Source: Chenopodium formosanum (taxonomy: Eukaryota > Streptophyta > Magnoliopsida > Caryophyllales > Amaranthaceae). From it: a stretch of 64,000 nt of DNA. The stretch covers positions 19,739,203 through 19,803,202 of the forward strand of contig CM044875.1 in NCBI GenBank assembly GCA_024500155.1, read 5' to 3'. Position 1 is the stretch's first letter, and every line of letters starts with the position of its first letter. Of this stretch, positions 1 to 11,336 are shown one piece after another. The translations under genes and the position numbers were made by a program. The notes under the pieces are model-generated. The model was given only the letters and a program-made list of their open reading frames with translations. It did not search any database and was not told where the DNA came from.

Positions 1-1995
1 GACTAATTTTTGCGCAAAAATTTCCGTCATTTTTATTATCAATGGAGGGTATTCGACTTTCTCACCCAAAAAGAAAAATGAAAAATAAAAATCAAGTTTG
101 GCTAAAATGAGCTTAAATTTAATTAAACTCAAGATAATCAAATATGGCACAAATTTTTGCAATAAGTTTGGATTTAAGCGGATAAGGCTTTGAAAAAGTA
201 AAAACCGTAAAGTTACATGCCAACTTTTGTATCAACATATGTTGCACACCTATGATTTGATTTCTATACTGTTATAACCCATCTAGAGGCATAGAGAGAT
301 ATATTTTGATTATAGCTAGTGATGATGATATTATGTGCATACATTAAGATAGATCTTGTCAATTTTTCATTAAATCACTACACCTGAAGTGTAGATTGTA
401 TGATCGGTTCCAATATAAATATGTAAGATATGGCAAGATAGTGCGGTTGATACTTTTAAAGTATAATAATAGTATATTAATACCATAGTGTGAGAAATAC
501 CCTTGATAGGTGGTATAAATATATGAATTATATAATAGATGGCCTATTATGTAAGAAAAGTTATGATGGTACCAATGAGAAATATATTAAGATATCATTG
601 TCAAAATAGCATGCAAATTAAAATTGTATCTTGAGGAATTATATGATACCAGTAGATGATGGAACCAATATATAATATGCATATGCAGAAGGAATGGACT
701 TGGAATAAGAGATCGGGAATATATGTCCATTTTGATGTCGACATGAAACTAAGATAATAAATCAAAAGTTTATCATAGACTAGTAGTACGTCCAATTAGA
801 AAGCGAATTTCTGAAATCCAAACTGTACAGTGTTTGCATTTTTGAGCCTTTAATTTATGTACATGTTTGAGTTTTAAATTTATGCATTACTCATTGTATG
901 TATAGGATGTAATTTGATGCATTACTCATCACATATATATATTTTGTTTAATATTTTATCATGTTTTTTATATCTCATATTGCTGCATTAGTTTCTATAC
1001 AATAATTGTGATATATGTGAATGTTCATTCAAAGTATAGTAAGGCGTATTTATAACTTTGATGGAAAATTACAAAGAAATATTTATATTCCAATGGGCAT
1101 ATAATTGTGATGAAATTATATATGACGATGATCTAATATTATTTATGAATCATGTAAGAAAAGTTTGCGAAGAACTTATGTACGACGTATAAATCCATGC
1201 CCTACACATTTTATATTTTGAATATTGTAATTATTATCAAACTTTTAGTCTATGTGACTACATCATTGACATCTCAAACTGAAGTTTGAGCATATGATAA
1301 GTGTTAGTGGGAATTACTATTTGTATTTACATGAGAACTATTGTGTCAATTATGATGCGTGAGATTGTTTTATTATGGTCCAGAAGAACCATATCAATGT
1401 ATATAATTACATGTGTTATATTATTAATTCATACAAGATTGAAGAACAATATTAATAATATCATGTGTTGCCATATAATTATTAAGAAATGTTTGATCAA
1501 ATAATGATCATCAATTTCTATTATTCATGCATGGCCTCTAGAAGAAGGCATAAACTATAATGGTTAAGGAAAATTTAAACAAAGATTTCGAATGAAATGT
1601 GGACAACACATGTATTATTATCATTAGTATGGTGATATGAAGACTCACTTGTTCGTGTGAAGATTTGAAAATTTAGGAGCATCGAAGATCAAGGAATGAT
1701 AATATATATTATGCGCCATGTGAGAAGATACTCAACTATATTAGATTCATTGCATTAAAAGATCCCAAGCTGTACATTCATCAAGGGGAGAAAATACTCG
1801 TTGCACTCTTTTTCCCTTAACCATGGTTTTGTCCCATATTGGGTTTTCCTAGTAAGGTTTTTAATGAGGCAGCATCCCAAGCATATTACGAAAAATAATG
1901 TACTCTTTTTCCTTAATTAGGTTTTTATCCCATAGGGTTTTTCTAGTAAGGTTTTAACGAGGCATAGTCTTCGATAATGGACATCCAAGGGATAG
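1..1995 (+). mobile_element. Decayed Ty1-copia remnant, 3' part
   Basis: No open frame of useful length survives. At 1115-1141 the plus strand reads IIYDDDLIL, which resembles the copia reverse-transcriptase motif around YVDD with the valine changed to aspartate. At about 1793-1870 and again at 1905-1975 there are two diverged copies of the block 'actctttttccctta..ggttttgtccca..gggttttcctagtaaggttttaacgaggca', which in plant copia elements lies just before the 3' LTR. The 5' part is outside the window or lost. The RT assignment is weak; the pre-LTR block and the adjacent LTR make the copia call reasonable. Confidence 0.5.
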
Positions 1996-2181
1996 TGTTA
2001 TGAAATATTTGTGGATGCCCATTATGCCCCTGTATTCTCTAGAATAATCTAGGTCTAGGGTTTTATTGTTCTCCATGAAAACCCTAGTTATTGTGTCGTA
2101 TGTATATATATTCCTTAATATATGGAATAATAAAATGATCAATTCTCTCCCCAATTTCACTCTTATTCCCTTTATTTCACA
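1996..2181 (+). repeat. Copia-type 3' LTR (short)
   Basis: The sequence starts TGTTATGAAATATTTG directly after a purine-rich stretch (aagggatag, 1987-1995) that can serve as polypurine tract, and ends ATTTCACA at 2181. It contains a TATA-like run near 2103 and ends in a pyrimidine-rich segment, as short copia LTRs do. The left LTR is not in the window, so the ends are set by the TG..CA rule only. Confidence 0.5.
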
Positions 2182-3772
2182 ATACCATTATAATTTATAA
2201 ATTTATGATAAATCATAAAAGAAAAACAAGTTGCTTTGAAAAAAAAAATTAAAGAAAAACAAGTCAAATTCACATTTAATTAGAGGATGAAAATGGAGTT
2301 GTATGAGTCTTATAATGACCTTTTTTTTTATCTCTCCCTTTTTTTTAAAAAAAAAAAATATCCAAATTATGAGTCTTGATAATGTCCTTTTTATTTTATT
2401 TTATTTTGTATAAAAGAAAAAAATTTCGAAAGAAATCTTACTTCCTCCTACGTATAGGATTTGGTGAGAGAAAATAGAAGGATAAAATAGAGGAAAAATT
2501 AATTCTAATAATCCCACCTTTGGCCGGTTTGCCGTGAATAACCCCACCTTTTGATTATTACTAGATGAAGTACGTGTGATGCACGGTTCGTTTGAATTTT
2601 TTAAAATATATTTTTTGTATTTATGTGCTAAAATTTGTTACATATTTAGATAAATTCCTAATATCAAAAGATAATAATTTATATTTAATTAATTTAAACT
2701 TAAAATATCATTCGCCAATTTTGCTTGCGTGACATTTGAATTAATTAATTCTAAAAGAAATTAATAATCTCTTATTTAATTGGCTACAACTAAAATTTAT
2801 AATCTTACATGACGCGCTAAAAAAATTAAATCTTACGTGGCTCTCTAAATTCTCGGGAAAAAACTCCCCTTTATATATATAAATATATATACTAGTTTTG
2901 TGCATGTACGATGCTTGGGTTGTTTATTGAATTTTAAGATAAATTTTTAATTTATATGTCAAATTTTAAAATATATAATTGATACAAAATTAGTTAGGAA
3001 TTGAAGTGTTTTTGTGACGATTTGCTATCTAATAGGAATTGGTGGAAATATTCGATTAATACATTAAAAAAATAAAAAAAAATAGCAAAAAATAAATAAA
3101 ATAAAATAAATGTTCAAAACCCATTGGATTGACCGGGACCGAACCCAAAACTTTGGACAACGGTTTAACATTTCGTGGCTCGTAACATGAAGTGACCCAA
3201 TCCAAGAAGACTCATGACATGACCCTAATTGACAGGTCTACATAGTAATAAAATTCTATAAATTTGTGAAGTATATTATTTCAACCGGTATATATTATAA
3301 ATGAATGTTTTACGCTTTGAACTACTTCCTTCGCTCCAAAAAATATTATGATATAAAAATAAATTTATATGATAATTTTTGTGAATTATAATCTAATAAT
3401 TATTTTGAATAAAATTATAATTCAATTTGTACATTTGAAATATTGGTATTTTATCGAAAATAAAAGTCTAAACTAACAATTTTATCCTAAAATTCTATCC
3501 AAATAGAATTCTAAACTAACTTTTTTTATCTTATGAAGTATATTTAAATCTATCCAACGTGGCGCGACATTTGACGAAAAGTTGGAACGCCAAGTGTCGT
3601 TGCCTCGTGACCTGGCTAAAAGTTTAGCTTTTTATATTAGTTATACTACATGCTAAGATACTATGCCTTTTAATCACTAGATTTTGCCATAGCCAATTGG
3701 CATAAACCATAGAAAAATTTGTATCAAAGGCCTACAAATCAGCCCTACACTCAACCAGACAAAAAGAATAGA
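2182..3772. other. AT-rich intergenic sequence with two similar short repeats
   Basis: No gene is visible. Two segments, starting about 2559 (actagatgaagtacgtgtga, then tgcacggttcg) and 2891 (actagttttgtgcatgtacg, then atgcttggg), share a head motif ACTAG..GTxxGATGC followed by AT-rich DNA, so they look like two members of one dispersed repeat family. The rest is low-complexity A/T sequence, including A/AAT runs at 3060-3110. Confidence 0.4.
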
Positions 3773-4362
3773 GTTGTTCATGGGCGGGACGACCCGCTAA
3801 GCCCGCCCAACCCGGCCCCCAAAAAGGGAGGGCTTGGACAACCTTTTTGAAAAAAATTGGATATTTGGGCGTGTTAGGCCCGACCTGTTAATATAAATAT
3901 ATGGGTATGGACAAGAAAAATGTATCGTGGGCTAGCCCGCCCGGCCCGTATATTAAAATAATAATAATAATAATAATAATAATATTTTAATAATTTTATT
4001 TAGTTAGTTAATTATGACATACTTTGTGTATTTTAGAAAATAAATAAATGAAAAACTATATTGAAATATAAGCTTTTATTAGTTACAATAATTTATTTTA
4101 ATTTTATATTTTATCATTAACACTAATTAAATAAGTTTTTTCTTTCATATATTATAACATATGTCATAATTTCAATCTTTTTTTTTTTTTTAATTTCTAT
4201 TATCATTTATGAACAAAAATTTTTAAGACAACTCTACCAAAATTATTTTAGCATAAGTAAATAATAAAAAGATTAATAAGTGTTATAAAAAATTAAACAA
4301 AAATTTATGGCCCGTTAGCCCGCATACAAGCCCGGCCCGTTTAATAAACGGGCATGGACAAA
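3773..4362. mobile_element. Candidate non-autonomous DNA element with GC-rich ends
   Basis: The left end reads TTGTTCATGGGCGGG and the right end CGGGCATGGACAA, which are imperfect inverted repeats (about 10 of 13 positions). Both sub-ends are full of GCCCG/CGGGC words (3783-3960 and 4311-4352), while the middle is AT-rich with a (TAA)n run at 3957-3985. There is no ORF. No target-site duplication is clear, so superfamily is not assigned; a hAT-like element is one possibility. Confidence 0.4.
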
Positions 4363-5561
4363 GTATCTAGTTGTTGTTACCTACACCCTCCTTTAGGTAT
4401 CATTGCCTACACCCCCCCCCCACTAAATTACCATAATATCTACACCCCCCTATTTACCTACATTTTCTCTCTCCTCTTATAAATCAATTTTCTTCATAAT
4501 TTTACTAACATTTGAAATTTCTCCCTCCTCATAATTTTACCACTTTCTCTCTTCTCGTAATTTTAATTACCACTTTCTCTCTCCTAAACTACCACAATCT
4601 TCTAAATATTTCTTGAAAAATAAATAAAAATACTCTTAGATCTCTACTTGTAAAAGAAAAAAAATCAAGAAATCGAAGAAAATTTCTACAAAAGAATGAC
4701 CATCAATCAAATTGTAAGTTGATGATTTTGTTTATTTTTCTAAAAAAAGATCAAACCCTAACTTTTTATTTGCCTTACTCTTCAATAATATGAAATTCCA
4801 ATAGTAGTAGTTCATGATTTCTTATAATTTTACTTGGTAATAATAATTTCTTAATATTATAGTATAATGATGCTTTATATACTCTATTTTAAGTTGATTT
4901 AACTTGTTGTGTGTGTTATTAGCCTATACAGTTACTGGACAAAAAATTAAAAATAGAGTTCAATTGCCCTAATATATATAATAAAAATGAATAATTTGAT
5001 TTATTTCGTAAATTATAGAAATGTAAATTTAGTTCGTAATAGGTTTTTTTTTTTAAATGAATGTTCATTTTTATTTTGGTAAATGTTCATTTATATACTA
5101 GTATATGGTCATTTACTTATTAATAAATAATCACTAGAATTCTTCACATGTCTAATAAGAATTTCAATTAGAGTTTGTAGTTTTTAATGGAACTGAATCT
5201 TATTATAATAATTATATTATGATACAAGAATTTTCCATAATTATATTATAATTATAATTTAATTAAAATTGTTATTCGGTGAATTTTGGCTAGTGCATTT
5301 ATTCTATCGTAAATATTCATTTTAGATGGACTTTATGTTCATTTGTAGAAGGATTTATGTTCATTAAGATATTATATTTGTTCATTTTCTAGCAATGTGT
5401 TCAAATTTGTTTTTGTGAATGATTATTGTCATATTTTGTTTAATGGAAGTGATTTCTGAAGTCAACTTCAGAAACAAAAAACCCAAATCTTATAGGGTCA
5501 AGTTATCGGTTTTGTAACCGAAAACGCATTGATTCCTATTTGCATCTTACTTTAACAATGT
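4363..5561. other. AT-rich stretch, possible promoter or leader of a lost gene
   Basis: At 4380-4450 there are C-rich runs (a run of about ten C near 4412). From 4455 to 4600 the word ccactttctctctcct recurs three or four times, and a TATA-like ttataaat lies at 4477. A short ATG reading MTINQI (4697-4714) is followed at once by gtaagt, a good splice donor. No convincing downstream exon was found. Nothing else is recognisable. Confidence 0.3.
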
Positions 5562-5909
5562 ATGGAGCGATTTCTAATGGACGAACACTACACTACTATT
5601 GCTCCTTCAAGAAGGATTTCATTAGCATCCGCGTACTGGATACTCCAAAGAAGATGGATTGTGTTAAAACTCAAATGGAGATTAGTCACCCCCCTTGCGA
5701 AAGGGCATGATAGGTGTGAAACAACTCCAAATTTGGCACAAGAAGAGTTGATCATAGGTATGGTTGATCAAGTGTCATCATGTGAAAGTTCGTCGGTGCC
5801 CCTTCCGGTTGCTCCAGTCTGCGCCCCATCGAAGTCTACTGCCTGCCTCATCGAATCATCTTCTCAAAATTTGATGATATTGGCTTCCTCCGTGGTTCAA
5901 AAAGAATAG
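5562..5909 (+). CDS. Unrecognised ORF, 115 aa
   Basis: The frame is open from an ATG at 5562 to TAG at 5907-5909. It is basic in the first half (RRISLASAYWILQRRW, then KLKWRL) and Ser/Pro/Val-rich later. I recognise no family, signal peptide or membrane segment. The base composition is less AT-rich than the flanks, which argues for a former coding exon. A 47-A tract starts 115 bp downstream at 6024, so this could be the 3' end of a reverse-transcribed mRNA. The start codon is not supported by anything beyond being the first ATG; the alternative is a chance ORF in a pseudogene. Confidence 0.3.
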   Translation: MERFLMDEHYTTIAPSRRISLASAYWILQRRWIVLKLKWRLVTPLAKGHDRCETTPNLAQEELIIGMVDQVSSCESSSVPLPVAPVCAPSKSTACLIESSSQNLMILASSVVQKE

Positions 5910-6019
5910 CGTCCTACCCCACCGAAATCGTTTGATTTCCGAATAGAAAGTTGTTATATGGTTCTACCCCTAATATTTTAATGTGTAATTTAGCTTATGT
6001 TTAATTTAGGATTTTGCTG

Positions 6020-6023
<4 letters not shown>

Positions 6024-6070
<47 letters not shown>
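6024..6070 (+). repeat. Poly(A) tract, 47 A
   Basis: This is an uninterrupted run of 47 A. It follows 'ttttgctgttgt' and precedes a segment resembling a 5' leader. The length suggests a retroposed poly(A) tail rather than ordinary low complexity, but I found no flanking direct repeat that proves retroposition. Confidence 0.5.
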
Positions 6071-6071
<1 letters not shown>

Positions 6072-6241
6072 ATTCTCTGTAATTCCAGACCCTAATTTAT
6101 CGGTTCAATTTCTCTCTCCTCTCCTCGGTAATTTTGTAATCTATTTCTTTCTTTAATTTCTATTTTAGTTCTTCGTTTGTTTAATTGATTCAATTTATAT
6201 TTTAATTCCTCTATTTTTGTTTTCGTTGAATTCGAATCCAA

Positions 6242-6301
6242 ATGTCTCGTACCAAGCAAACTGCTCGTAAATTAATTGATACTGTTGATGATGAATGTTA
6301 A
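6242..6301 (+). CDS. Short ORF with histone H3 N-terminal tail sequence
   Basis: The ORF is 19 codons, MSRTKQTARKLIDTVDDEC, then TAA. Residues 2-10 (SRTKQTARK) equal the start of histone H3 (ARTKQTARK) except for Ser at the first position, so the positions matching H3 K4, R8 and K9 are present. The similarity ends after K9. The 170 bp upstream is pyrimidine-rich with ctctctcct runs, like a plant leader. A possible donor (gtaaat) lies within codons 9-10, but splicing to the visible acceptor (tgcag at 6340-6344) meets a stop. It is most likely the first-exon fragment of an H3-type gene whose remaining exons are absent. Confidence 0.5.
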   Translation: MSRTKQTARKLIDTVDDEC

Positions 6302-6377
6302 ATGATTTCTTCATTTTAATTCATTTTTTTCGTGATAAATGCAGTTAGATTTGTGAAACAATTGATTTGAGGCGGAT

Positions 6378-6896
6378 ATGGATTTGAATGTGGCGGAATT
6401 GGGTTTGTTTATTGCATATAATGGTCATATGGAAGGTCTGCATACTGAGCTTGGGACAACAATGGCTCGATTAGATGCCCTGGTAAAAGAAGGGAATGAA
6501 TCGGCGAAGATACTGATTGAAAATGGTCATGCGATAACACCGAATTTGAATATCTTGCGTTACCATTCAAGGAACTTGACTCGAATTCGAGCCGAAATCA
6601 AGGATATCCATATAAAGATCGGAAGGTTACATCAGCAGCAAGGTGAGGTGAAAGAGTTGTATTTCGCTCAACTCATCGCGGCGCCTGAGTTATTGGTCGA
6701 CTCGGTCTCTACGGCGCAAGTATTATTGACTGATGTATATCATGGAACTAACTGGAAGGGGTCTGCTGTAATTCCTCGTGAACAGCAGGATGAGATTAAG
6801 GTGGTTCTCATGGGTAATAATGGAATTCCTGCTGATCGAATCCGAATCCGAATCCGAATCCTAAATCCCGACCTCAATTTTACAGAACTTCGTTGA
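6378..6896 (+). CDS. Unrecognised ORF, 172 aa, helical and charged
   Basis: The frame is open from ATG 6378 (a stop lies in frame 15 bp upstream) to TGA 6894-6896. Residues 15-105 are rich in Leu, Ile, Glu, Lys and Arg with heptad-like spacing and look like a long helix or coiled coil (TRIRAEIKDIHIKIGRLHQQ at about 88-107). The C-terminal quarter becomes low complexity: RIRIRIRIL at 154-162 comes from a CGAATC microsatellite at 6836-6861. There is no transmembrane segment or signal peptide and I recognise no family. GC content is above the flanks, which supports real or former coding use. Confidence 0.4.
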   Translation: MDLNVAELGLFIAYNGHMEGLHTELGTTMARLDALVKEGNESAKILIENGHAITPNLNILRYHSRNLTRIRAEIKDIHIKIGRLHQQQGEVKELYFAQLIAAPELLVDSVSTAQVLLTDVYHGTNWKGSAVIPREQQDEIKVVLMGNNGIPADRIRIRIRILNPDLNFTELR

Positions 6897-8139
6897 AGAG
6901 CAGATTGAGATTACCAAACCCAATAGTTGGTAGTGCAAAACAACTTAAACAAGTAAATAATAGTTGTAATGCTTTATGCTGATGCTTATTCTAGGAAATA
7001 TGATCATGTTTATCTCCTGTGATTTCTAAATTTGTGGGCTATTCTTTTACAGTTAGATTGAGGAATGAGTAAAATCATTTGTTCTTTATTAAATTTTATG
7101 TTCAATCAATGCAGTAATATTTCTAATTTCTTACATACTTGCTTTTCAATCCTCTTATGTTTTGTGGTGTTGCAATTATAATCCTTTTTTTTTTTTTTTT
7201 TTTTTTGGATACTATTGTTATGGCATGCATAAGTATTTATAAATGGATTTACACCAGTAATAAACTATGTTAAAAGCTTCCTTATGTCAAACATCTTAGA
7301 ATAAGGATACGGTCTAGCTGTAGTCTTAGATGAGTTAGATATCTCATCATACACAGATGGGTACTCGTCTAAGTCTCAGAATCCGCTAATTTAAGAAAAA
7401 TGTTCATGCATTTGATCCAAAATAAGGTTTCAAGTGTACATATCATGTGAGAACGTAAGATAGGGAAATTCTCAATGCTGCCTCCTGTTTTTGCTACCCT
7501 GATTTGGTTATTTTTCGAAAAAAGAAGATGCATAAAATAGGAACTTCAGTCCAAGTATTATAGGTGGCTAGTGAGGAAAGGAAGGAACTATTTTTTGCGG
7601 AATTTTGAAGGCCATAATTCTTTTGTTTTTTTTTCAGAATGTTCTTTAGGTTTTACATACTGATAATCACATTGCAAGGCTCTCTTGCAATGTGATTAGT
7701 TTCTTTCTAGCTGCCAAGATAACTTTAAATCAGCAGTTACATGTGCATTTGTTATTACATTATTTGCATGAGCTGGTTTTTCTGAGATAACTTTTTATAC
7801 TATAAATGAACTAATAATGCAACATAATGTGGTATGGTAACTGATTGATTAGGAAGGAAATTATCTAATTTGAATTATGGTCATTTTCTGTCTCTCATTT
7901 TACTTGTTCTGCTATTGATTATTGAAATAGTAGCTTTGCACAATAAAGCTGGATGTTGTGATTTAACCATTGTTATAAGTCATTGCACATGTGAATCGTT
8001 ATTGCAATTTTCTAGGCTTTGTATTAAAGCAATAATTCTTTGTCATTTACATATTCTTAGCTGGGTGGTTTTTGTCTTTCAGTGTTTGACAATGTTCAAT
8101 TGGTATGAGATTGTTTTGCTTCTGTCATGTGTCAACTAA
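6897..8139. other. No gene seen; intron-like or UTR-like sequence
   Basis: The stretch is T-rich, with a poly(T) run at 7183-7206. A perfect inverted repeat 'cacattgcaag..cttgcaatgtg' lies at 7669-7697. The ORFs here are short and hydrophobic only because of T-richness. Nothing is recognised. Confidence 0.4.
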
Positions 8140-8455
8140 ACAATTTTCTCTTGGGGTTCTTTGCATGGAACACAAGTTTCCTTCTTGTTGATGTTACTGA
8201 AATTCCCTTCTTGCTGAACTATTTTTTACTTGGGATTCTTGGCATGGAATCCGATATCCCTTCTTTTCGTTGCTTTAATTTTGCATTTAATTTTGAGAGG
8301 ATAGTAGATTTTTAGTTTTACTGAATTTTTCCTTCGCGCTGAACTATTAATTACTTGAGCTTCTTGGCATGGAACACAATATTTTCTTCTTTTCGGTGCA
8401 TTAATGTTGCAATTAATTTTGAGAGGATAATTTTTTTTTAATTTTACTGAAGCAT
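8140..8455. repeat. Tandem repeat, about 124-bp unit, 2.4 copies
   Basis: Two diverged units, about 8195-8318 and 8319-8443, share ttactgaa, gctgaactat, cttggcatggaa, cttcttttcg and ttttgagaggat in the same order. A partial unit (gttctttgcatggaacacaa) precedes them at about 8155-8180. The overlapping ORFs on both strands are by-products of the repeat. Confidence 0.6.
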
Positions 8456-8629
8456 ACACATGTAAGAAGCAGAGAGGCAGTATTGGTGTAATGGTGTTAA
8501 AGCAAGGCTTAAATGGTGTCTACTGCATCATTGATTGGGTAATTTTTCTTCTTTGTCTTACCTCTATTTCATCCTTTTATGTGATTTCCTTTAATATTCT
8601 TGGGTATCTATCCTTTTCATGTAAGTTTC

Positions 8630-8637
8630 ATCAATAC
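8630..8637. repeat. Target-site duplication of hAT copy 1 (left)
   Basis: The 8-bp word atcaatac is repeated exactly at 9450-9457 beyond the right end of the element. Confidence 0.7.
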
Positions 8638-8730
8638 CAATGATACAAGGAACGAAATTCGATACGAAACGCGGGACGGAAACGGAAACGGGAAACGCTA
8701 CATTGAGTGAATCGGGAACGTTTAGTGTAG

Positions 8731-8814
<84 letters not shown>

Positions 8815-9449
8815 ATCTAAAGAAAAAAACTAAAAATTAATTTGAAATAGTTAAAACATTAATCACTTGCAAGTTGTCCTTTTCCGTTTTCAAGTTCCCA
8901 ATAAGCTAGTGTAATGAGTAGGTAGTAGTTAGTAGTTAGAGACTTAGAGACTAATGACATTAGTAAAGTTTAGCATAAAAAAATAACATAGTAAATACTC
9001 AGTAAATTAAAAAAAGGTGTAAATAATAACTTTATATGAATATATATTGCTATTTCCTATATTGAGGGCCCCAATATAGTAAGAAGTTCAAAAAGGAGTT
9101 TTGTCTCATGCGTAATGCCCCCTCAACTTTTTCTTTTTCAGTTGTTTTTTTTTTTTTTTTTTTTTTTTTTTTTGAAAGAAAACTTTTTCTTTTTCACTTT
9201 GTCATCTTCAACAGCTGTATCATCTTCAACCTCGCGAACTCGCCATTATCAAACACTGTAAACCTTCAATTTTTGCCGCTATTGACTCAGAAATTCGACC
9301 TTGCTGAAGAAGAAAAAGGGAACGCCACGACGGCACGACTACGAACTGGGTCGCGAACCCTAGCGATTTGGGTCGCGTTCGTTCCGCGATTCGGTACGAA
9401 CGACTCAGATCGCGATTCGCCTCAACGTCCCGCGTTCCCTGTATCACTG
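8638..9449 (+). mobile_element. Non-autonomous hAT-type element, copy 1
   Basis: The 812-bp element starts CAATGATACAAGGAACG and ends with the reverse complement of CAGTGATACAGGGAACG, giving terminal inverted repeats of the form CARTGATACARGGAACG. The 8-bp target duplication atcaatac and ends beginning CA(A/G)TG fit the hAT superfamily. The interior carries gaacg/cgttc words near both ends, an (AT)n run at about 8733-8811, and a poly(T) tract at 9145-9173. There is no transposase; ORFs within it on either strand are fortuitous. A second copy lies inverted at 17300-18072. Confidence 0.8.
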
Positions 9450-9457
9450 ATCAATAC

Positions 9458-11336
9458 CACTCAACTTTTGGCGAGTAATTAACCTATGAAGCAAACGATG
9501 AATAATGACAGCATATAAGGAAGGATGAGATGGAATACCAAATTATAAAGGGCTGGATTGTAGTTAGAAACAACATGAACTCCCATGCAATGAAATGTTT
9601 TCAAAGTAATGTTTGAATTGAAGTTGGTTCTTAGGGAGGATACAAGATTTTGCATCAGAAGAAAAAAAGACTTGAGTTTAAAGGCCGTAGACCTTTGTCG
9701 CACAATGATAAAGCTTCAATGTTTCCTTCTGATAGTATTTATGCTATTGAATTACATGTTATGGTCATTATGAATTGTAGATACCAATTTGTGGATGGTC
9801 ATGAGAACTTGGTTTTCCATAGTTGTGTTTACTTTGTATTTTTTTGTTTTTCCTTGACATTCATGCTATTTGGAACTTAAACAACACTTATGAAGAATAA
9901 GCAGACTAGAAATGTATATGATGTTCTAAAATAAGTATGTCATAAAGTGGTTGTGCAAACATCTATCCATTATCTAGATTAGGATAGGGTGTTTCTAGGG
10001 GTAGCTTGTAATAGTCTTACAACCCCCATATGTACCTACAAATTCTTTATTATCCGTCCTTATCTTTCTAGACCTATGTTTCCCAATTCATACTCCTGGG
10101 TAACCTGCGCACATTCTAGTGCCAATCCTAGTGATGTTATTTTATTTATTTAATTTTCCCGGTAATGTGCTAACAAGAGCATATCTGGCTGATCCGCTCA
10201 TGGGTATGCCAAATCACGAGTTTGACAAAGAACTTGAGCAGTGTCATGTTTGGTTCTCCGCAGGCACTAGCTAGTGTCTATATTGGAAATTTTTTGACTT
10301 CATATGACATGGGGATAGTTTACTGGCACTTGAGGGTTCGGCTTAGATTTCATAGGAGTTGCATCTGACAAGTTGACCATTGTGGGCTTGTGGCTATGTT
10401 TTGGCTTATTGCCTTACCATTCATTGCTAGAAGCTGTTGTAAATAGTGAAGTGATGTCTATTTGTTGTTGTTGTTGTTGTTTTTTTTTTTTTCATTTTTT
10501 TGGATATGTGTGTAACTGAATGATGATGGTTAAGCTCTTTAACAGTTCCTCTTGGTCTGCATACCTCTCTGTGTTGTTGCTCCAATTCTGGCTATTGCTG
10601 TTAAATTCATGTTGTTTATTTGATTAATACTCAATCTCCTTTTGAGGTTTAGGTCTCTTTATGATACTTAACCTATGTTCTCTTAACTTATTAAGGTGTT
10701 CCAGTCTTCATTTTAGATGTTATGGCCAACTTGTTGAACTATACATGTGACATGATTCATTCATGTGGCCAAAAGAGGTACAGTTGGAGATTTTTGTCAT
10801 GTAAGCTGTAACTCAAAATGTGAAAATTTAGTGAACATATATCTAAATTCTAGGAGCCATGGTATCATTTGGTGCATGAATTGCTTGCTCATTTTGTAGT
10901 TCAAAGAAGTTGAACATTGGGAACCTGCAGAGTATTTGGATAGGAATTGCAAACTTGCTAACAACACTGAAGAGTTCATGATTGTTGAGTATGCTTCATA
11001 AGGTTTAAGGAATATCATTAGCTTCCTTGACTTGGTATCTGCTCTTCATGACTTATTTTTGTTGAACTTAACTTACTTTTCTTAGAAAAAGACTTATTTT
11101 TGCCAACCTATTGCTGTATTTATTTTATTTTATTTTTGTTGAACTTAAATTGAATATGCTAGAACTTAGCTGAGGAGAACGAGACCTTAGATTGTTTGGT
11201 TGATTTACCATTTTTGAGTAGGCATTGAATTTGAGAGGTTGATTACATTTATTTTTAAAGGAACTCTTTAGCAACAGCTCAAAGTTGGTTCAGGATCAGG
11301 CTGTCAGCTTCCTCATATTTTGAATTCTCTAACATT
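9458..11336. other. No gene seen; intron-like sequence
   Basis: The sequence is T-rich with many short ORFs and no family match. One segment (10905-11000) could be read as a small exon-like frame, KEVEHWEPAEYLDRN on the plus strand, but no flanking exons or family support it. There is a (GTT)n run at about 10462-10480. Confidence 0.3.

Noticed and set aside
8226..8459. Pair of ORFs on both strands at the 124-bp tandem repeat
   Set aside because: Repeated low-complexity peptide produced by the tandem duplication.
9108..9482. 124-codon ORF in hAT copy 1 and its counterpart at 17400-17624
   Set aside because: Poly-phenylalanine from a poly(T) tract; the copies differ in frame, and the element has no transposase.
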